This document shows, piece by piece, positions 53,204 through 62,489 of a stretch of 64,000 bases of DNA. The stretch lies in contig CAWDZG010000001.1 of NCBI GenBank assembly GCA_963806955.1, positions 496,001 through 560,000 on the forward strand, written 5' to 3'. This stretch comes from Gaiellasilicea sp963806955 (lineage in GTDB: Bacteria; Actinomycetota; Thermoleophilia; Gaiellales; Gaiellaceae). A program made the position numbers and the translations under genes. The notes beneath the pieces are model-generated. The model was not told the DNA's origin. It searched no databases and saw nothing but the letters and a program-made list of their open reading frames with translations. How positions within the stretch are numbered: position 1 is the first letter of the stretch; every line of letters starts with the position of its first letter.

Positions 53204-53715
53204 GCAGGCTCGTCCTGCTGGCCGCCCTGACGCTCGCGGCGGGCTGTGCGGGCGCCGAGACGAACAGCAGCGACACCGACCAGGCCGTCCGGGTCGACTC
53301 CGTCCGCGACGGCGACACGATCCTGCTCACCGACGGCGTTCGAGTCCGCCTCGTCCAGGTCGACGCGCCCGAGCTCGGCAGCGAGTGCTACGGCGACGAC
53401 GCGATGGACGAGCTCGAGCGCCTCGTCCATCGGGGCGACGAGCTCCGGCTCGAGGCCGACCCCGCACTCGACCGGGTCGACCAGTTCGGGCGCCTGCTTC
53501 GGTACGTGCACGTACGCGGCCGGAACGTGAACCTCGAGCTCGTGCGTCGCGGCGCTGCGGCGCCGTACTTCTATCGGAAGCAGCGCGGCCGTTACGCCGC
53601 CGACCTGCTCGCCGCGGCCGACGAGGCGCGGGCGGGGCGGCGCGGGCTCTGGGGCTCGTGCCCGAGTGCCCGCCTCCGCCCCACGCGCGCGATCGACGCC
53701 GGCTCTCCCCGCTAA
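53200..53715 (+). CDS. Secreted thermonuclease-like lipoprotein, probable CTG start
   Basis: 171 residues if started at CTG 53200. A signal with lipobox LAAGC, then the SNase domain: DSVRDGDTILL, RLVQVDAPE, QFGRLLRYVHV and NLELVRRG. No ATG, GTG or TTG is in frame between an upstream stop near 53153 and the middle of the domain, so a CTG start overlapping the ATPase stop is the best reading. It should cut DNA or RNA outside the cell with calcium. Confidence 0.85.
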   Translation: MSRLVLLAALTLAAGCAGAETNSSDTDQAVRVDSVRDGDTILLTDGVRVRLVQVDAPELGSECYGDDAMDELERLVHRGDELRLEADPALDRVDQFGRLLRYVHVRGRNVNLELVRRGAAAPYFYRKQRGRYAADLLAAADEARAGRRGLWGSCPSARLRPTRAIDAGSPR

Positions 53716-53840
53716 AGCACCTTCGTCGAGTTCGACTTCGTCACCTTCTTGCCGCAGCTCGGGAGAGTCGGTGCGCTCGAACAGGTAGCCGCGACGAACG
53801 GCTTGACGACCTTGGCCCCACCGCCGCAACAACAGTTCAC
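53712..53840 (-). CDS. Tiny cysteine-rich peptide coupled to the amidase
   Basis: 42 residues: VNCCCGGGAKVVKPFV then AATCSSAPTLPSCGKK and a Lys/Ser/Thr-rich end. Its GTG overlaps the amidase stop (GTGA), the same coupling used by real gene pairs here. Five cysteines, including a CCC run, and many Lys give a basic disulfide-rich or metal-binding peptide. It fits no family I know. It has no leader peptide of its own. Confidence 0.5.
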   Translation of the reverse strand: MNCCCGGGAKVVKPFVAATCSSAPTLPSCGKKVTKSNSTKVL

Positions 53841-54658
53841 ACGGGCTGCAGCACCCGCTCCGGCACCGGCGCGGGTACGACAATCGTCTCGAGCGCGTGC
53901 CAGGTCAGGGGGCCGACGATCCCGTCCACTTCGAGGTCGTTCAGCTCCTGGAAGGCCCGCACGCCGGCGTCGGTGATCTCGCCGAAGTCGCCGTCGACGA
54001 TCGCCGGCTCGGGATAGAGCGAGTGCGCACGGAGGAGCTTCTGCAGCCGCTTCACCTGCCAGCCCTCGGAGCCCAGACGCAGGAGCGCCGGCTCGGCCTT
54101 GAGCGGCTTCGGCCGCCTGCGCGCGGCAGGTGCCCCCTGCGCTGCGCGCACGAGCGCGAGGTACCGCTCGAACGGGAAGCCCGTGCCGGGATCCCAGTGC
54201 GAGCTGCGGCCGAAAGCATCGCTGACCGCCTTGTGCGTCGTGATCCCCCGCCGCCCGGCGCGCAGGTCGGCCGCGTACAGCCACACGACCGGAATCTTGT
54301 GCCTCGTGCACAACTCGGCCACGAGCGCCGCCGAACGTTCCAACATCGCGGTCGAGTACTCGTCGCTCCAGTCGCGGCCGGTCTGCTTCGCCCGACCGGC
54401 GTGCTCGATCCCGATCCCGTCGTGATTCGCGCCCGGCGCGTGCCAGGCAACGTCCTGGTCCCGAACACACTGGATGATCGAGTCGTTGTCGACGCAGTAG
54501 TGCGCCGACACCTTCGCGCCCGGGTTGCGGAACCACTGGGCGCAGTTCTCGGCCGACTCGCCCTTCTCGTCCATCTCCATCGTGTGGATGACGATCAGGT
54601 CGATCTGCCGCCCGCCGGTGCGGTTCACGTGCGGGCTCTCGATCAGCGGATATGCCAC
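53837..54658 (-). CDS. N-acetylmuramoyl-L-alanine amidase with peptidoglycan-binding domain
   Basis: 273 residues from GTG 54658. Amidase_2 fold: LIVIHTMEMD (zinc His25), SAHYCVDNDSIIQCV, and GANHDGIGIEHAG. A PG_binding_1 domain follows (EGWQVKRLQKLLRAHSLYPE; DGDFGEITDAGVRAFQ). No signal peptide, so release by another route or an injected or phage-like role is possible. Translationally coupled to the cysteine-rich peptide. Confidence 0.88.
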   Translation of the reverse strand: MAYPLIESPHVNRTGGRQIDLIVIHTMEMDEKGESAENCAQWFRNPGAKVSAHYCVDNDSIIQCVRDQDVAWHAPGANHDGIGIEHAGRAKQTGRDWSDEYSTAMLERSAALVAELCTRHKIPVVWLYAADLRAGRRGITTHKAVSDAFGRSSHWDPGTGFPFERYLALVRAAQGAPAARRRPKPLKAEPALLRLGSEGWQVKRLQKLLRAHSLYPEPAIVDGDFGEITDAGVRAFQELNDLEVDGIVGPLTWHALETIVVPAPVPERVLQPV

Positions 54659-54782
54659 GGACGCCTCCTCGGTCGTGCCGCAGCAGGTTGTGCCTTCGGT
54701 TGCATGATCGCGCCGGGACCCGCACAATGCAAGCACCGGAACTTCGGCGGTGCGGCACGCCCCGAGCTGAGGGGAGCCGCGC

Positions 54783-55838
54783 ATGTCAGCGACAGCGAAC
54801 CACGTCGACCTCGTCTTCGAGGGAGGCGGTGTGAAGGGGATCGGGCTCGCAGGCGCGCTGGCGACGCTCGAGGAGCAGGGCTACCTGCCGCAAAACGTCG
54901 CCGGCACGTCTGCTGGCGCGATCTCGGCGGCGCTGCTCGCCGCCGGCTACTCGGCTGCGGAGCTGCGCGAGATCATCATGGCGCTCGACTACCGGGAGTT
55001 CCAGGACCGGGCCTGGGAGGACCGCGTGCCGTTGTTCGAGCGCTCGCTCAGCATGCTCCTCGACCTCGGCCTCTACGAGGGCGACTACTTCCTGCGCTGG
55101 ATCCGCGAACGGCTCGAGGCGAAGAACGTGCGCACCTTCGCCGACCTCGTCCACCCGGACTTCGCCGACGACCCGAAGTTCCGGTCACGGCTGCAGGTGA
55201 TCGCATCCGACGTGACGACCCACGAGCTGCTCGTGCTCCCCCGCGACGCCCGCAAGCTCGGGATCGACCCCGACACGCTCGACGTCGCGCTGGCGGTGCG
55301 GATGAGCATGAGCATCCCGGTCTTCTTCGAGCCGGTCCGGATCGAGAATCCGGAGACGGGCCGCACGCATGTGATCGTCGACGGCGGCATGCTCTCCAAC
55401 TACCCCGTCTGGCTCTTCGACGCCGACAGCGAGCCGGAGTGGCCGACGTTCGGGCTGCTCCTCGTCGAGCCGCAGCCGAGCGTGCCGATCGGAGCGCGGC
55501 TGCCGAAGACGCGGATGGAGGGTCGCGGGCCGGGCGCTGTCGTCGACTACGTGAAGGCGCTCGCGCAGACGATGATGGAGGCACACGACCGGCTGTACGT
55601 CGAGCAGGCGAACTATGCGCGCACGATCCCGATCCCCACGCTCGGCGTCGGCACGACCGAGTTCGATCTCAGCCCGGAGCGAGCGCTCGCGCTCTACGAC
55701 TCCGGCCGCTGGGCGGCGGAGAAGTTCCTCGCCGACTGGAACTTCGACGCCTACGTGTCCGAGTTCCGCTCGGGCAAGGAGCACTCCCGTCGGGCGTCGC
55801 TGAAGGCGTCGCTGGACCGGAGCCCTGCTGCTAGCTGA
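54783..55838 (+). CDS. Patatin-like phospholipase
   Basis: 351 residues. Oxyanion hole GGGVKGIG at 14-21, nucleophile Ser43 in GTSAGA, and the DGGMLSNYP motif with the catalytic Asp. No signal peptide. It should hydrolyse membrane lipids or acyl esters. The stop overlaps the response-regulator stop by 8 bases. Confidence 0.92.
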   Translation: MSATANHVDLVFEGGGVKGIGLAGALATLEEQGYLPQNVAGTSAGAISAALLAAGYSAAELREIIMALDYREFQDRAWEDRVPLFERSLSMLLDLGLYEGDYFLRWIRERLEAKNVRTFADLVHPDFADDPKFRSRLQVIASDVTTHELLVLPRDARKLGIDPDTLDVALAVRMSMSIPVFFEPVRIENPETGRTHVIVDGGMLSNYPVWLFDADSEPEWPTFGLLLVEPQPSVPIGARLPKTRMEGRGPGAVVDYVKALAQTMMEAHDRLYVEQANYARTIPIPTLGVGTTEFDLSPERALALYDSGRWAAEKFLADWNFDAYVSEFRSGKEHSRRASLKASLDRSPAAS

Positions 55839-56463
55839 TCAACGCTTCGCGGAGCGCCTTCGCGACGGCCTGCGTGCGGGTGGAGACACCCAGCTTCGCC
55901 ATCGCGGCGCCGAGCTGGGTGCGCGCCGTGTCCGGCGAGATGAAGAGCTCACGGCCGATCGACTCGTTCGAGTGCCCGTCGGCGAGCAGGCGGAGAACGT
56001 CCCGCTCGCGCGCGGTCAGGCCGAGCTCGCGCGAGGGCGTCGAGCGGATCAGCACGTCGGCCAGGGCCGGGTCGATGTACATGCCGCCGCCGGCCACGGT
56101 GTGAAGGGCACGGAGGAGCGCGTCGAGCGGCGCGTCCTTGAGCACGAAGCCGCGTGCGCCCGCATCGAGCGCCTCGGTGAGCACAGCGGCGTCGCCGAAG
56201 CCGGAATACACGACACACGAGCACTGCGGCGTCGTCCGGGAGACCTGCCGGATCACCGCTGCACCGGGAAGCCCGGGCATCCTCGCGTCGACGACGGCAA
56301 GGGTGGGACGCTGGGACTCGATCAGCTTCACGGCCTCGTCTCCGTTCTGCGCCCGACCGACCACGCGCAGATCCTGGGCGGCGAGATAGCGGGAGACGCT
56401 CTCGAGCACGGGAGGATGGTCGTCGGCGACGACGCACGTCGATCTTGCCGCAGTCGTGATCAC
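55831..56463 (-). CDS. LuxR family response regulator
   Basis: 210 residues from GTG 56463. Receiver domain with acid pair Asp14/Asp15, phospho-Asp59 in VVDARMPG, and Lys in VLKDAP; C-terminal LuxR helix-turn-helix (GLTARERDVLRLLADGHSN). A DNA-binding regulator; the hybrid kinase 0.6 kb away on the plus strand is a possible partner but has its own receiver. Confidence 0.92.
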   Translation of the reverse strand: MITTAARSTCVVADDHPPVLESVSRYLAAQDLRVVGRAQNGDEAVKLIESQRPTLAVVDARMPGLPGAAVIRQVSRTTPQCSCVVYSGFGDAAVLTEALDAGARGFVLKDAPLDALLRALHTVAGGGMYIDPALADVLIRSTPSRELGLTARERDVLRLLADGHSNESIGRELFISPDTARTQLGAAMAKLGVSTRTQAVAKALREALIS

Positions 56464-56515
56464 GCCCTGTTCGTCGGCCGCGGCACGCCGTTCTTGAGGA
56501 TGGGAGAATCCCTCG

Positions 56516-56998
56516 ATGCCGAAGCCGCTGTGGGCGCCCTGGCGCCTCGAGTACGTCAGCCAGGCCGACGAGACGCCCGGCTGCCCCCTGTGCGCCGAGG
56601 CTGCCGGCGAGATCGCCGAGAGCCTCGTCGTCCATCGTGGCGTGAACGCGTTCGTGCTCCTGAACAAGTTCCCCTACTCGTCGGGCCATCTGCTCGTCGC
56701 CCCCTATGAGCACACCGGCGAGCTCTCGGCTCTCGACGACGACACGGCGCTCGAGATCCACCGGCTCGGGCTGGAGGGGATGGACGCTCTGGTGGCGAAC
56801 TATCGTCCAGGGGGATTCAATCTCGGCTGGAACCTCGGCCGTGCCGCAGGAGCAGGAATCGTTGACCACATCCACCTCCACGTCGTCCCGCGCTGGGGCG
56901 GCGACACGAGCTTCATGCCGGTACTCGCCGACACGAAGGTCCTGCCGGAGCACCTGCTCGACTCCCGGGAGCGGATCAGGGCCGCCTGGCCGGCGTAG
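56516..56998 (+). CDS. HIT family hydrolase (AP4A phosphorylase-like)
   Basis: 160 residues. HIHLHVV at 118-124 is the HIT motif (His-x-His-x-His). CPLC at 23-26 may bind zinc with a downstream His. Related actinobacterial proteins cleave AP4A. ATG start with no strong overlap to neighbours. Confidence 0.9.
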   Translation: MPKPLWAPWRLEYVSQADETPGCPLCAEAAGEIAESLVVHRGVNAFVLLNKFPYSSGHLLVAPYEHTGELSALDDDTALEIHRLGLEGMDALVANYRPGGFNLGWNLGRAAGAGIVDHIHLHVVPRWGGDTSFMPVLADTKVLPEHLLDSRERIRAAWPA

Positions 56999-57037
56999 CC
57001 CCTCACTTTCGCCTCGCCCCGACCGATCACGGCAGCG

Positions 57038-60000
57038 ATGAAGCGATTCGACTTCCAGACGATCCTGGAGCGGCTGCCGCTCGTGGTGTACGTCGACGCG
57101 CTCGACGAGAAGAGCACCCCGCTCTACGTCAGCCCTCAGATCGCGCACCTGCTCGGCTACACGCCCGAGGAGTGGATCGCGGACCCCGACCTCTTCATCC
57201 GCTCGCTCCACCCCGACGACAAGGAACGAGTTCTCGCCGAGATCGAGACCCGCAACCGCGAGGGCCGGTCGTCCAACCACGCGGACTACCGGCTGATCGC
57301 ACGCGACGGCAACGTCGTCTGGGTGCGCGACGACGAGCTCGTCGTCCTCGGGATCGACGGCCGGCCCGCCGCGGCGCACGGGTACCTGCAGGACGTCACC
57401 GACCGCCACCACAACAACCTGCGCCTCGAGCTGCTGGTCGGGATCCTCGGCCTCGCGGCCGACGAGCGTGCGCCGAGCGACATCGTCACGGAGGCGGCGC
57501 GGATGCTCGCGCGCGCGCTCGGCGACGTCAACGTCACCTACGTCGAGGTGACGCCGGAGCGAACGCTGCATGCCCGCTACTCGACCGCGTTGAACGGGCC
57601 GATCCACGACGTGCTCGAGGTCCCCGGCTACCTCGACCGGCTCGAAGCCGGACCGATCGTGATCGACGACGTCGCCGATGCCGCCTGGCTCGACTCCGTC
57701 CGCGAGGATCTCGACCGGTACCGACGTCAGATCGGTGGTCGACGTCCCCCTCCGTCGCGACGGCCGGCTTGCGGGCGTCCTCTGGTTCAACACCCCGACG
57801 CCGCGCCGCTGGAGCATGGACGAGGTGACCATGCTGTCCGAGGTCGCGGAACAGCTCGCCAGCGTCCTGACGGGCGCCGAAGCGCGCGAGCAACGGCGAC
57901 AGGCCGAGCGAGACCTCCGGAACCGGGATGCGATCCTCGAGGCCGTCAGCCGCTCGGCCGAGCGCTTCCTTGCCCATCCGGACGTCGACAGCGCGCTCGC
58001 CGACCTCGTCCGGGTTCTCGGCGAGGCGACCGATTCGAGCAGGGCGTACGTCTTCGAGAACGTCCCGGGCGACGGTGCGGTGCCGTTCGCCCTCCGGCGA
58101 ACCTACTGGTGCGAGCAGGGCTGGGAGGCGACGCGTCGACGACCCGCGCCTCGGACACCTGCGCCCGGCGCCGCACTTCCCGCGCTGGGCGGAGGAGCTC
58201 GGCCGAGGCGCCACCGTCACCGGAGTCGCGGCCGACCTCCCCGCCGACGAGCGAGAGGCGTTCGCGCTGCTCTCCGCGCTCGCGGTCGTGGCGGTGCCCG
58301 TCTTCGTCGACGACGTCTGGTGGGGCTTCATCGGCCTCGAGGACTGCGAGCGGGAGCGCGAGTGGAGCGCGGCCGAGACCGACGCGCTCCGCGCCGCCGC
58401 GGGCCTCGTCGCCGCCGCGGTGGGCCGCGAGCGGTCGGCACGCGACCTGCGCCGCCGCGACGCGATCCTGCAGGCCGTCAGTCACGCCGCCGAGAGCCTC
58501 GTCGCCGAGCCGAGCTGGCACAACGCCGCCGGCGAGCTCCTCGAGCAGCTTGGCGTCGCGGCCGCGACGAGCCGGGCCTACCTGTTCGAGTGCGCGTTCC
58601 GGGCCGACGGGAAGCGCGTCGCGAGCCAGCGGTTCGAATGGGTCGCCGACGGGGTCGCTGCCCAGCTCGCCAATCCCGAGCTCCAGGACCTCTGCTTCGA
58701 GGAGGCCGGCCTGGGCCGCCTCGAACAGGTTCTGTGCCTGAACGGCCTCTTCGCCGCCGACGTCAAAGACCTCCCGCCGCTGCGAGCGGACGCTCTTCGA
58801 GTCCCAGGAGATCCGTTCGATCGCCGCGGTGCCGATCTTCGTCGAAGGGCGTGTGGTGGGGCTTCATCGGCTTCGACGATTGCGCGCGCGAGCGGACGTG
58901 GAGCGAGGCGGAGCTCGATGCGCTCCGCACGGCTGCGAGCCTGATCGCTGCGGCGATCGCGCGCGAGCGCTCCGAGGCGACGCTGCGCGAGCACGAGCAG
59001 AAGCTCAGCGCGGTCTTCGAGACGGCTCTCGACGCCATCTTCATCACCGACGACGAGCGCCGCTATGTCGACGTGAACCCCGCCGGTTGCGCGTACCTCG
59101 GCGTTGCGAAGCCCGACCTGATCGGGCGGCGGCTCGACGACTTCCTGCCGCCGGACCGGCTCGAGACTGTCGACGAGGACTGGGCGATGTACCTCGGATC
59201 GGGTCCCGCGTTCGAGGAGTGGGAGACGCAGCGCGCAGACGGCGCAGTCCGGACTGCCGAGGCCTCGACGCACCCGGGCTTCATGCCCGGCCTCAACATC
59301 GCGTTCCTGCGCGACGTCACCGACCGGAAGCGGCTCGAGTCCGATCTGCTGAACGCGCAGAAGCTCGAGTCGCTGGGCCGGCTCGCCGGCGGCGTCGCCC
59401 ACGACTTCAACAACCTGCTGACCGGGATCACCGGGTACGCATCGCTCCTGCTCGAGCGCGCGAACGGGGACAGCGAGTTGCGCCGAGACCTCGAGGAGAT
59501 CAAGCGGGCAGCCGATCGCGCCTCGGGCCTGACCCGCCAGCTGCTGGCGTTCGGCCGCCGCCAGGTGCTCCAGCCACGCCCCCTCGACCTGAACGCCGTC
59601 GTCGCGGACGTCACCCCCCTGCTCGAGCGACTCCTCGGCGAGGATGTCGCCATCGACTTTCGCCCTGACCCCGACCTCGGCACGGTCCGCGCCGACCCGG
59701 GCCAGATCGAGCAGGTGATCGTCAACCTCGCGGTCAACGCCCGCGACGCGATGCCGACGGGAGGCCGGCTCTCGATCGCGACCCGCAACGCTGACGACGG
59801 CGCGGTCGAGCTGATCTTCGCCGACTCGGGCGTGGGCATGGACGAGGAGACGCTCGCGCAGATCTTCGAGCCGTTCTTCACGACACGCGAGCAGGGGGTC
59901 GGGCTCGGCCTGGCGTCGGTGCACGGCATCGTGCACCAGAGCGGAGGCGATGTCGCCGTGCACAGCGAGCCCGAAACCGGACTCGTCCTTCACGGTTCGG

Positions 60001-60429
60001 CTGCCGCGCGTCGACGAACGGGCCGACGCTCTGCGTCCCGCACCGGAGCCGCAGACACGGCTCGGGTCGGAGACGATCCTGCTCGTCGAGGACGAGGACG
60101 TCGTGCGCGACCTCGCCCGGCGCGTGCTCGAGCGGCAGGGCTACACGGTTCTCGCCTGCTCGGCGGGAGAGGAAGCCGTTGCGCTCGCCGAGCAGCACGA
60201 GCAGCCGATCGACCTGCTGCTCACCGACGTGGTCATGCCCGGTATGCGCGGCTACGAGGTCGCCGAGCTCGTGTCCGCCTCCCGCCCCGAGATCAAGATC
60301 CTCTACATGTCCGGCTACGCCGAGGAAGCGCTTGTGGGCCGGGCGGCGTTTGCCGGCTCGGCGCTGATCGAGAAGCCCTTCGCAGTCGACGCGCTGGCGC
60401 GTCGCGTGCGCGACGCTCTCGAGGGCTAG
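57038..60429 (+). CDS. Hybrid histidine kinase PAS-GAF(x3)-PAS-HisKA-HATPase-REC (five frameshifts)
   Basis: Removing one base near 57721, 58132, 58785, 58850 and 59982 gives one frame of 1128 residues, an exact multiple of three. Order: PAS (about 1-125), three GAF domains (each ending with a WWGFIG-like motif in two of them), a PAS domain (FETALDAIFITDDERRYVDVN), HisKA with GGVAHDFNNLLTGI, HATPase (NLAVNARDAMPTGG, DSGVGMDEE, GLGLASVHGI) and a receiver with LLLTDVVMPG. No membrane helix: a soluble sensor. The breaks are probably sequence errors. Confidence 0.85.
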
Positions 60430-60608
60430 GCGGCCGAGGACTCGCCCGCGTCGGCGTAGGCGTCGAGGTCTTCGAGCGCTTCGCGTATGCCCAGGATGAA
60501 CGGCGTCTCGGGCGCGCCTTCGCGTTCGTGCTCGGCAAGGATCCGCCGCAGGCGAGAAACCGCCTCGAGCGTGTGATCGACGTTGTCGTTCGGGCCGGTC
60601 AGCTGCAT
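60426..60608 (-). CDS. Small hypothetical protein
   Basis: 60 residues from ATG 60608 (MQLTGPNDNVDHTLEAVSRL), or 72 from TTG 60644. Helical, acidic, no motif. The stop overlaps the kinase stop on the other strand (CTAG). A TTGACA hexamer precedes the ATG on the minus strand. Function unknown. Confidence 0.6.
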   Translation of the reverse strand: MQLTGPNDNVDHTLEAVSRLRRILAEHEREGAPETPFILGIREALEDLDAYADAGESSAA

Positions 60609-60685
60609 CTCGCGCAACCGTTTACCCTGCTCGCTCGTTGTCAAAACTGAATCGGAGTTCAGCGCAACGGGAGAACTGAACGAGG

Positions 60686-61018
60686 GTGACGGGGAAGAAC
60701 GACAACGCCCAGATCCAGGCTTTCTATCGTGACGTCAACGAGCGCATCGCGACGGTCAGCCGCAGCTTCGAGACCGCCGGGCGGCTCGAGATCCTGTGTG
60801 AGTGCGGTATTGCAGGGTGCACCGAGCGCGTCGAGATCGAGGATGCCGACTACGAGGCCGTCCGCGGCCAGGCGACGCACTTCGCCGTGCTCGACGGCCA
60901 CCAGGACCAGTCGGTCGAGCACGTGATCGAGCGCCGCGACGGCTATCTGATCGTCGCGAACTACGGCGCCGCGGCGACCGTCGCCCGGCGCACCGACCCG
61001 CGCTCGGCCTCCCGCTAA
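60686..61018 (+). CDS. Conserved hypothetical protein with Cys motif
   Basis: 110 residues from GTG 60686. LCECGIAGCTERVEIEDADY holds three cysteines in a CxCxxxxC pattern, seen in small proteins of this bacterial group. No known function. It lies just before tRNA-Gly. Confidence 0.75.
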   Translation: MTGKNDNAQIQAFYRDVNERIATVSRSFETAGRLEILCECGIAGCTERVEIEDADYEAVRGQATHFAVLDGHQDQSVEHVIERRDGYLIVANYGAAATVARRTDPRSASR

Positions 61019-61032
61019 ACTGAGCCGACCAC

Positions 61033-61105
61033 GCGGGTGTAGCTCAGTTGGTAGAGCATCAGCTTCCCAAGCTGAGGGTCGTGGGTTCGAGCCCCATCGC
61101 CCGCT
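61033..61105 (+). tRNA. tRNA-Gly (anticodon CCC)
   Basis: 73 bases. Acceptor GCGGGTG pairs with CGCCCGC (one G-T); D-arm AGCTCAGTTGGTAGAGC; anticodon stem CAGC/GCTG around TTCCCAA; T-arm GGGTTCGAGCCCC. Anticodon CCC reads GGG. CCA is not encoded. Confidence 0.95.
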
Positions 61106-61179
61106 TCGCCTCCGCCGCTCGCCGGCGCTGAACGAACGCTTCGCCGCCGCTTAACACGCCGTCGGCTAAGAACGAGGCA

Positions 61180-62433
61180 ATGCGAACGACGCGGCACCTC
61201 GCCACCCTGGCCGTCCTCCTGCTCGCAGGCTGCTCCGGTGGCACCGGCGAGCCGATCCCGGCCGCTTTTACAGGCGCTGCAGCCGATGTGCGCGCGCTCG
61301 CCGAGCACATGCAGCTCACGCACCCTGCGCTCCACCACTCGTTCCCCCGCGCCCGCTTCGTCGCTGCACGGGACGAGCTCGCGCGTCGCGCACCCGCCCT
61401 CGAGCCGGACGAGCTGCTCGTCGAGCTGATGCGCTTCTCGGCCCTCGCCGGCCCGCGCGACGGCCACACCGGCATCTTCCCGCTCGACACCGCGCACCGC
61501 CGGCCGCTGCACCTCTTCCCGCTGCGGCTCTACGACTTCCCCGAAGGCGTCTTCGTCGTCGCGCAGGTCGGGACACGGACGAGCCTCGTCGGCAAGCGGC
61601 TCGTCGCGATCGACGGCAGACCGGTCGCGCAGGCGCTCGCCCGCGTCCGCCCACTCGTCCCGCGCGACAACGAGCACTCACTCCGCGCCCGCGCCGTGCA
61701 GTGGCTCGTCACCGCGGAGGTGCTGCACGGGCTCGGCCTGACGGAGAAGCGGCTGAGCGCCCGGTTCACGTTCGCCGGCGGTACCGAGGCCGAGTTGACC
61801 GCGGTGCCGGCGGCACGCTACGCGGCGGCGTTCGCCGACCTCTTCCATCCGATGGTGCCGCAGGGGCTGCCGCGGAGACCCTCTCCGCCGTTCCTCCGCC
61901 ACCGCGACGAGCCGACGCGCTTCGAGTCGCTCGCCGGCGGCCGCGCCGTCTACCTCGCCTACACGATCACGACCGTGCCGACAGCGGACGTCGCCGACCG
62001 GTTGCTCCGTCTCGCCAAGCGACCGGAAACCGACCGGGTCATCCTCGACCTCCGCCACAACCCCGGCGGGGACAACACCACCTACGGCCCGCTGCTCCAG
62101 GCCCTACAGGAGCTACCCGAGCGGATCGAGCTCTTCGTGCTCACCTCGCGGACGACGTTCTCGGCGGCCGAGAACCTCGCCGCCGACCTCGAGCGGGTGG
62201 CACGACCGTACTTCGTCGGCGAGCCGACCGGCGGCAGCCCCAACCTCTACGGCGACTCGGCGGCGCTCCAGCTGCCCCGGAGCGGCTGGAACGCCCATGT
62301 CGCGACGATCTACTGGGAGAAGAGCCGCGCGAGCGACCTCAGGAACACGATCGAGCCGGACTTCCCGGTGCGCTACACCGAGGCCGACTTCTTCGCCGGC
62401 CGCGATCCCGTCCTTCGCCGCGCGCTGCCGTAA
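61180..62433 (+). CDS. S41 family peptidase-like lipoprotein
   Basis: 417 residues. Signal peptide with lipobox LLLAGC (Cys18). The S41 core has DLRHNPGGDN and SRTTFSAAENLA, where the Ser before AAE is the nucleophile, and GEPTGGSPNLYGD. Exported and lipid-anchored. Neighbour to another exported protease. Target unknown. Confidence 0.87.
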   Translation: MRTTRHLATLAVLLLAGCSGGTGEPIPAAFTGAAADVRALAEHMQLTHPALHHSFPRARFVAARDELARRAPALEPDELLVELMRFSALAGPRDGHTGIFPLDTAHRRPLHLFPLRLYDFPEGVFVVAQVGTRTSLVGKRLVAIDGRPVAQALARVRPLVPRDNEHSLRARAVQWLVTAEVLHGLGLTEKRLSARFTFAGGTEAELTAVPAARYAAAFADLFHPMVPQGLPRRPSPPFLRHRDEPTRFESLAGGRAVYLAYTITTVPTADVADRLLRLAKRPETDRVILDLRHNPGGDNTTYGPLLQALQELPERIELFVLTSRTTFSAAENLAADLERVARPYFVGEPTGGSPNLYGDSAALQLPRSGWNAHVATIYWEKSRASDLRNTIEPDFPVRYTEADFFAGRDPVLRRALP

Positions 62434-62447
62434 GGGGAGCCGGCGAG

Positions 62448-62480
62448 GCGGAGCGAGAGAGCTTGGCTCCCTCGCTCCGC
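62448..62480. terminator. Bidirectional terminator between two protease genes
   Basis: Perfect 10-base arms GCGGAGCGAG (62448-62457) and CTCGCTCCGC (62471-62480) between the convergent S41 and S1 genes. Confidence 0.7.
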
Positions 62481-62489
62481 GACTCGCGT

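Noticed and set aside
50825..53715. HerA-NurA type defence pair
   Set aside because: The nuclease is of the thermonuclease type with a lipoprotein signal, not NurA or a cytoplasmic defence nuclease.
60609..60685. GTTCAG/CTGAAC inverted repeat as a terminator or operator
   Set aside because: Arms are only six bases with a long loop and no T-tract; not distinguishable from chance.
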